From Asterias amurensis (Eukaryota > Echinodermata > Asteroidea > Forcipulatida > Asteriidae): a stretch of 64,000 nt of DNA. The position numbers and the translations under genes were made by a program. Location: positions 23,363,044 to 23,427,043 of the forward strand of contig NC_092652.1 in the NCBI RefSeq assembly GCF_032118995.1, in the 5' to 3' direction. How positions within the stretch are numbered: the first letter of the stretch is position 1; every line of letters begins with the position of its first letter. Below are positions 26,501 through 35,500 of the stretch, one piece after another. The notes beneath the pieces are model-generated. The model was given only the letters and a program-made list of their open reading frames with translations, was not told the origin of the DNA and ran no database searches.

Positions 26501-29500
26501 TTCAAACATTATTACGACGGACTATTCATTGTTTAATAAGCAGACGAACGAGAAACATTTCCTGACTGTTCCCTCGAACCCGCGGTTGTTTCGTACACAG
26601 CGCTGGAAATCGACCAACACTGGGAACGATTAAGGTGATGTACCCCGGTGTACATCACTTTTCATGTTACCCGACCCCCCGAGCCATGATGTAACACGCG
26701 TTTTTGTTGCACGTCACGTGATTGGTTCTCGACTAATCAAACTTTACAGTTTGTTACCGAGGTATAACAATGTTGTTTATCTTCAAGTACGCGCTAATCC
26801 TCCAATCAGATGGGCAGAATGGAGTGGTGATAAAAACCTTTATAACACCCCTTGCAAGTATTCTGCCTGCTCATTGGTTTAGAGCGCGTCACATGACATG
26901 TCTTAGTTTTGCTAGACGACGGCCGTCGGTTTGCCATGCGCTAGTCCGAAGACTAGCACATGGCGCCGTGCGCTAGTCCGACAGACTAGCACACGGCGTG
27001 CAGTACCCAGACGTTCGTTGCGTGTGCGAGTATGACAAATTAATAGTCTGTAACCATTTCGGATTGCACGACTCTACATGCAACACAGTAAGTAAAAGTG
27101 TTTGCAATCTGTATTCGCGTCGTCAGTGGATTGTAGCATTCAGGTCTGTAACTTAATAATAATAGTACAGTATTTAGAAATGTTTGGGGTGTTATAAAAC
27201 AAATATTGACTGCTTTTACTCGTGCAATGGTTAAAAACTATGACTCCCTCGGTGATCCCCGGAGCGTTTTATTTTCCCTCGGCTTCGCCTCGGGAAAATA
27301 GAACGCTACGGGGATCACCTCGGGAGTCATAGTTTTAACCATAGCACTCGACGCAGTCAATATTTGTATAATATTGCACGGCTAATATCACTACCATGCG
27401 TCTTGTGTGTTCTATGTCACGCGCCAAGTTTGCTTGAAGATAAATACGTTATCACACGCGCGCTCGTGGAAATACGGAAAATATAGCGCGTCTGCGTCCC
27501 ATATCCAACTCGGCCTTCGGCCTCGTTGGATATGGGACGCAGAAGCGCTATATTTTCCGTATTCCACTCGCGCTTGTGTGATAACTTATAGTGTTGCGTG
27601 CGTGCTTCATTGATGTACGCGTTTTGACGCGCATACGGTTTGATCTACAAGATGGCGACTTTCACAGCAAAAAAACAAACGGTTATTCAATATACGGTCT
27701 ACCGTGTATCTGAATAAGCGTGTCTGAATAAGCGGCTACGTCTACGGCTACGGCTACGGCTAGATTTCCGCGTCATCATGCGTTGAAGTATAGGACGTCC
27801 TTAGCATCACCCTTACCAACAGCCATAGCCGTAGCCAGCAATTCCGATAGTGCCTTAGTCTCATGTCAAACTTAAAAGCCTACTGTTCTTTTTCAGAGCT
27901 CGTAGATTTGACTTCGTGTCTCGTTTTCTCACTATAACTTAACTTAACTTATATGAATTTATAAAGCGCTTTAACACTGTCAAGAAAAACATTAAAATGC
28001 AGGATTAAAAAACATGAGCAAAAATAGCAATATGGTTTTTTTTTTTTTTTTTTTTTTTAATACACAACAGTTAAAAAAGTAGCAACAATTTAGTAAAAAA
28101 AAAATAGCAAAATTTAGTAATAATTACTACAAGTACTAGTACGAGAATCATTGATAATTTCCATTCCTTTGAACCAAGAACAAACATTATTATACAAATA
28201 TTGATTGGTTCGAGTGCTATGGTTAAAATTACGACTCCCGAGGTGATCCCCGGAGCGTTCTATTTTCGCGAGGCGCAGCCGAGGGAAAATGGAACGGTCC
28301 GGGGGTCACCGAGGGAGTCGTAGTTTTAACCATTCCACGAGTTAAAGCAGACAATGTTTGTTTTATAACACCCCCAACAGACTATTTATCATCCTCGCAC
28401 ACGTAACGTTCGTACGCGCGTTTCAGATACGCAGATGCACCACTGATTGGGTATGAGGTGGGTAAAAGACGTCTGGGTACTGCACGCCGTGTGATAGTCG
28501 TCGGACGGCAAACGATGCACTATCACACGGCAAACGATGCACTATTACACGGCCGCCGTCTAGTAAAACTAAGACATATCATGTGACGCGCTCTAAACCA
28601 ATGAAAAAACAGAATATTTGGAAGGGGTTTTATAATTTACTATAGCTTTTTAGCAACACTTGTTCTAGCCTAGCCCATGTTTTCAATCACGTACCTCTCT
28701 CGTATCTCTGTTTTTGTTTTCCAGGTTGTGAGCCGGGCGAGTTACAACACAATAACTCGTGTTACCGATTCGAGACGGGTGGAAAATCACGTGATGATTC
28801 TGTGGAGGACTGTATACAGCATTACAGCCACCTTGTATACGTAGAGACACGTGAAGAACAGACATTTCTGGCTGGAACTCTGCGTGGAAACTCTTCCTTG
28901 CGCGGTGAAGATTATTGGTTGGGACTGGTTGCCGTGGACGTAACATATGTTTGGATAAACGGGAATGCATCGATAGCTTCAATGTTGCTTTCAAGAATCG
29001 AGGACGATGGTGGCAACTGTGTCTTCCTAAGGTTTGGGGGATTTTTTGTGGCAAAGATAACAATTCAAACAGGCGATTGCAACGAATACAAACGTTCTAT
29101 CTGTGAAAAGACTGACCAGGGTATGTTAATTATATTAAGCAATATTCCAGCTTTAAATCTTCTATATGGTTAGATACGATAGTGAGAGTATAACGTACTT
29201 GGAACAGTCATTCCCATAAGAGTTACCAATAAATACATCGAAACATGTATGTCACACTGGAATAAAACCATACCCCACACCACCCCTCCCCGTCCCACTC
29301 AAAAGGGGGGGGGGGGTAAAGAAAAGTGAGAAACAACACAAAAAGAAAACTTATTTCAAGTTCATTCGTTCAAACGATTGCTTAATAAGTTTTTGAACGA
29401 CATTCATGGGAACTTGAAGATGGTTTAAACAAGATAATTAATCAAACGGTTGACTTATTCTCGACAAGTCACAGTTATAAATTCGAACGAACTAGTGAAA

Positions 29501-32500
29501 CGCTTGTTTCTCATCTTCGTTTGTTTCTAATCTTCGTTTTTGTTTATAGGTTGTTACACTTGGTGTATCTCAACATATGCATGAAATAACAAACTTGTGA
29601 AAATTTGAGCTCAATTGGTCGTCGAAGTTGCGAGATAATAAAGAAAGAAAAAAGCACCCTTGTCACACGAAGCTGTGTGCTTTCTGATGCTTGATTTCGA
29701 TACCTCAAATTCTAAATCTGAGGTCTCGAAATCAAATTCGTGGAAAATTACTTCTTTCTCGAAAATTACTTCTTTCTCGAAAACTACTCGTTTCGACTAG
29801 CTTGCTCTAGTCATCGTCAGGACCAAAGATTATAAAGCGCCGCAAGGCGCAAGATGCGGAACTCGGGCTGAAATGTGAAATCCCACTGGATACCATTTCG
29901 GCAAGTAACTCTTTTGATACAACAATAGATCAGTGCAGTTCAGTGCAGACAATGACCATTCCTATCAATGGGAAACACAACATTCACTTGCTGAAATGGC
30001 GCCCATGCGTATTTCACGTTCCAACAATAGATAAAGCTTCAGTTCCGCATCTTGCGCCTTGCGGCGCTCTATAATCTTTGGTCAGGACACTGAAGAGGTA
30101 GAGAGGAGTAGGCTTATTTATAGGGGTTCAGTGGACCCACTGCAGGTCAATCAATGCTCTGATTGGTTGTGTGGTTGGCGGGCTCAGGACCATTGTTAGG
30201 GTTGCCCATTGTGTGAGAAACCTCTCGGGTGTAGTGAGGCGTGTCAGTAGGTTGGTGGTTGTTAGAGGAGGAGGGTGGTAGGATAGTGTGCCAAATGCTG
30301 CTGATGAAATAGCCGATATCTTGTGGCACAGTGTCAACTCTACCTGTAAGTAGATATACACACATGGTGTTACCCCACCATGCAATGCCTCAAATCCTGA
30401 ATATGAACAAGTTAATTGGTGTATACTTCATTTAAACTATTAAATTGCATACACAAAATATTGTACACAAAGAGTACACAAAAGCCTTACTCTTCAAATA
30501 ACTATTGTATTTACTGGTAATTTGGTTATTATAACTTGTCCTTATCCAGAATGTTCACTATTATGTGTTGTCCTTGTAGCTTGTGACGAGTATCCGAATT
30601 CTTGCTACGCCGTTTCCGATGAGAGCACGGAGACGACAACACGTGACGAAGCCTCTGATGCGTGCAGTGACTTGGGAGGACACCTGCTGTACATCGAAAC
30701 GGACGAGGAACTGGAGTCCATACGAACAAGTAATTTGCCCGATGGAGACTATTGGATAGGTCTGAATGTGATTCGTTATCGATGGATGGACGGAACCCCA
30801 GCCCTGTTTGACACATTTGAGTCTCGTAACGGCGACGACGGTAACGAATGCTTTCGGATAAGACATAATAAAAACTTCCAGTGGAATGACAAGAGTTGCA
30901 GTGTGAGTTACGGTCGTATTTGTGAACGAAGAACTATGGCATCAGTTGTATCAGGTACTTTTTGTTGCTGTTTTTATAATTTTTTTATTTATTATTTTAA
31001 ATTTGAGCTACTTAAACTTAAAATTAAATAATACACCACAAGGGAAATTGACTGTGTGTATTTTAAATGATTTGGGATTGGACAAAACATGGTTATTAGA
31101 GCGGGATTTGAACCAACGACCTCACGATTAACGGAGACGAAACCGAGGTTTGGAAAAGGTCCATAAGCCTCATGAGATACCAAAGAGCTTCCGCTGCTAA
31201 ACCAACACTCAAATATGCTGTTAAAAAGGAAGATTCTTAATGTGGTCACTTAAGGTACACGCAGCGAGCTGAACAGGGGGACACCCAAACATTGACTGAA
31301 AGCAAGTAATTATGTCAATATATCTTATTTATATATTAAATATAATCTTCTTTTTGAATTATATTTCCTACTAATTTCATATTTTAACACATTTTGTAAT
31401 CAACTATTATATTTAAATTTAAACCTAAACAATGATGTTCTTTTTTTAAGAAACCCCTTTGTTTAACCATGCATCAATAGCTTTAGTGTGCGACCATATT
31501 ACAGGTTAATGACATCGCGTCAGTTGGGCTTTATTCTTAAGTATCTCGAAACGGAGGTCAATTCTTCTTTGGTTTTCTTTGATGAAGTTGTTAAATTGGT
31601 TTTACTTTAATATTTCATGGCAAACTTTTGCTTTACACGAAATAAATGTAATAGCCATCACTGCGTTAAACTGTTGTACAAGAAGTAACATATTCGCACA
31701 CACGTAACGCAAAAACATTCAGGAGACATTTCCGAGGTTTTAGTGAAGTGCTCGTGTGCAGATTGTTTGCAAAATGCTTCTGTCTAGTTAGACTTGGCTC
31801 AAGTCCCTAATCCCGTGCCATCGTCAGAAAACTGCTTTGTGATGCTCTGCATTCCCAAACCCGTTCCGTGCTCGGTACTGCAATAGCTACATTTGACGGT
31901 GAGGGCGGACTGGTGTTAGGCCTATCAGAGCCGTATATTGGGAAAGTTACGACAATGTGCGATTAGAAGCCATTTTGTTCCCCCAGAAAACGCATGGGTG
32001 AACACGAGGTGTCAGACTAGTCTGCCCATTGGGTTGTGCTACAAAGAAAACTGGTCCATCCATGTCGCAACTCTCTCGATACACAGCTCTGAGGCCTATG
32101 TGTCTGTACTTTGGCTGCATAAAACTGGCGCGTGTGTTGGCGCGTTACGTGTGTTTAGGGACCTCGCACGAGAATGGGACTTGAATAAATTTACGGTCTC
32201 GGCCAAACACTCGTGGTGATTATGATTATAATGATGACGATGATTATTGTGATTGAGATGGGGGGATGGTGATGATGATGATGACGATGATGGCACCATG
32301 CACTTTCCTAATTTTCTTATGTTCTCCGGGGGACGGATCCGTCGTCCCATTTTGTATAGATGCAGGGACTGATTGGTGCCAGTCTTCAATTCCTTATGAT
32401 TTGATGCGTCTTACTGGGCGTGGCGCCTTGTGTTTTGATGCCGGTGACGATAGCTCAACTCCTGTGCTCCGTAGATGTAATACTGGAGATAATGTCGAGG

Positions 32501-35500
32501 GATGCAGCTGCTACAAGGAAACGTGAGTTAAATCACAACGCAACACAAGTTCTAAAAAAAAAAAAACATCCAGTTTTGTGTTACTCACTTTTTTCTTAGT
32601 TCAAATAAAATTTAAAGGAGAAAGGGGAAACTTGCAAGAAACTGTTTAAGCTTGTTTTCAGCCTCGATGTCCAATGAATTGTCCAGATTTATAAAATGAA
32701 AACCAAATCTGATTTTTTTTTTTTTTTTTTTTGCAGCGATAAGCCGGTTAAATGCAGCTGTGGCTTTTGCAAACTCAGTTCCAACGAACAAGGTAAGAAT
32801 GTTATGCACCACCTGTTTTCAAAGAGTTAAAATAACATGTCCCCCAAAAAAACCTACACTTTCTAATTTAAAAAAGGGCACGAAATTGGTTTTCCCGGTT
32901 CTACCTCTGCTTTTTGTAAACCACTTCGAATTGTTTATTTTGTTCAGGTCAAGAACTGTGGCCGTCTGAGTTCAATTGTTCCTGCTCCAGTAGCTTATAC
33001 GAGACGAATTTCACTATCATAAAACCAGGAGAAGACGCTGGATTCCAATGTCCATCGGATGGAACGCCTGCAACACCAATTTCAACAGGTTCACAGATGA
33101 CAACCAGCATGTCACCGGTTCGAACTACTACTGATGATAGAACTCTACCGCCCTCTACCACTAGACAGCTTTATATCAGTAGTCATGGGACATTCCCAGT
33201 GGTGACTGCTGGTGCGGAGACTAGTTCGAATAGAGGCGTTGATACAGCCACTTCGACAGGACCGGTCACTTCTTCGACTACCGAAGAGAAGGGTAATGGG
33301 ACCGGCGACACTGCGGCTAGCAACGGCGGTGCAACTGCTGCTGGTGTCATTCTAGCCATTGTATTTTTGGTGCTGCTGCTCGTTGTGGCGTGCTTTGTTT
33401 GGAGGAGAAAGGGAAGGAAACTATCAGAGGAAAGGTCGGAGAGGCAAGTCTGGACTGTTGAACTTCAAGGGTTTGGGTACTTTTGTGTACCACAAAACAC
33501 AATGTCCACAGATTAACATTAAACATACATAGTTTGAAGATAAAGATGGTATAACGCTTCCCTTAAAATATTACTTCCTTAGTTGCTTTAGTTTTTGAGA
33601 AATATGGAAAAAAACAACGTCACGAAAATAATTGTCGTCTAAGTTTTAGCATGTAAAACGTATTTACCAGTTTTGGTATACAACTTTTGGTATATAGTGT
33701 GTACCGGTGGACATATTGTGTTTTATGTCAACAACATTGTCATACAAAGGTACCCAAAACCTTCAAACAGTGTTAAAGCAAGCAATAATTCATTATTACT
33801 TTTTCTATAAGTCTGGGCACATCAACCAAAGATCTGAAAGCGAAAAAACCTAGGGGTCGGATGTACTCTCTGACCAAGACTTAAACAGGGTTCTGACTAC
33901 TCTCATGACATGACCCGTGACGTCACTTCCAAGCCAAACTATGGGTGCGTTCGTTTAGCTTCCTTGGGTCGACCCCGGTGTGTGGCGTTTTTTTTTTCAA
34001 GGTCGAATGTGTACAGATTATAACCCACGTTCGTCCTGGGAAAAAAAAACCGCCACACACCGGGGTCGACCCAGGGAAGCTGAACGAACGCACCCAATAT
34101 CAACAAAGAATGTATGCGCCGCTCAAGATGACACGCTGAATTGTTCTAAAAGTTTGATTGTGGTTTATTATGTAACCGTTAATCAAGTTGTGTGTGTTTT
34201 TGTCCCTTGTAACATCCACTCTTAACAGATCGGGCAATTTACGAGCAGCAAAGAACCCCGGGGCTTCAGGACAACCTGAAACTGGTAAGTATTTTACTGA
34301 AAATGCTCAGTCTCACAGTTAACTATGGTTTGCTTGTCGTAGTTTCTGGTAGATAGCAGTTTGTAATCAATTTCCTTGACATTCCTTGCAATGATGTAAT
34401 CATGCCCAAGAGGGCGCTATTAGTTTGGATAAGTCCAGAGCTGTGTATTGAGCAAGTTGCGACAATTTGCGACTAGACAAAATTTTTGGTCCAAAAATCC
34501 GCGCGTGTGTTGGACCAAAGATGGCGTCTATAGTAGCCGCCTGACCGAAGCCAGCGACCCTAGAAATAAAAAAAAATTAAAAAACAGCAACAACAATGTT
34601 GAATTTATTTAAAAAAATTACAGATTATTAAAAAGGCTTGACTGTCTTATGATTAAGTATCGACGAATTATTTTTATTACAATTTAGCACAGTCACAACA
34701 AAAACGCATTAAAGGCAGTGGATACTATTGGTAATTGTCAAAGACAAGCCTTCATGGTTGGTGTATCTCAACATATCCATAAAAAACTAACCTGTGAAAA
34801 TTTGAGCTCAATCGGTCATCGAAGTTGCGAGATAATAATGAAAGAAAAAAACACCCTTGTCACACAAAGTTGTGTGCGTTTAGATGGTTGATTTCGAGAC
34901 CTCAAGTTCTAAATCTGAGGTCTCGAAATCAAATTCGTGGAAAATTACTTCTTTTTCGAAAACTATGGCACTTCAGAGGGAGCCGTTTCTCACAATGTTT
35001 TATACCACCAACCTCTCCCCATTACTCGTCACCAAGAAATGTTTTATGCTAATAATTGTTTTGAGTAATAACCAATTGTTCCCGAAACAAGGTTGTTGAT
35101 TGGTCCATCTTGTTTGCCGCGAGTGCATAATGTGTGTTGCCATTGTACACAGTATCATTTCGATCGAAGATGGCGGCGTGATGACGTTAATACACAAAGT
35201 CTACCTGGTCACACAGCAAGCGGAGAACTTACACATTGGCAGTACGCCTATGTATTTATACCTAATAAAGAATCAAGTATCAAAATCGTTTGCAGTATAC
35301 CCGCTGCTTAAACATAGGATTTGAACTGCCTCTAGCTATCGAGATAGCTAGTTGGTAAGACACTGCTCTAGAATTGAAAAGGTCGTGAGTTCGAATCTCA
35401 GCCGAGTAATATGCCTGTGATTTTTTTTTCATAGAACTTGGGTAAGTACTGAGTATACAGTGCTAAACACACATCGGTGTATATGTGTAAAAACCAAATG

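Noticed and set aside
34230..34285. Reading exon 8 in the frame DRAIYEQQRTPGLQ
   Set aside because: Would need a phase-1 junction from exon 7 and breaks the join to exon 9; the frame SGNLRAAKNPG fits both neighbours and the paralogue phases.
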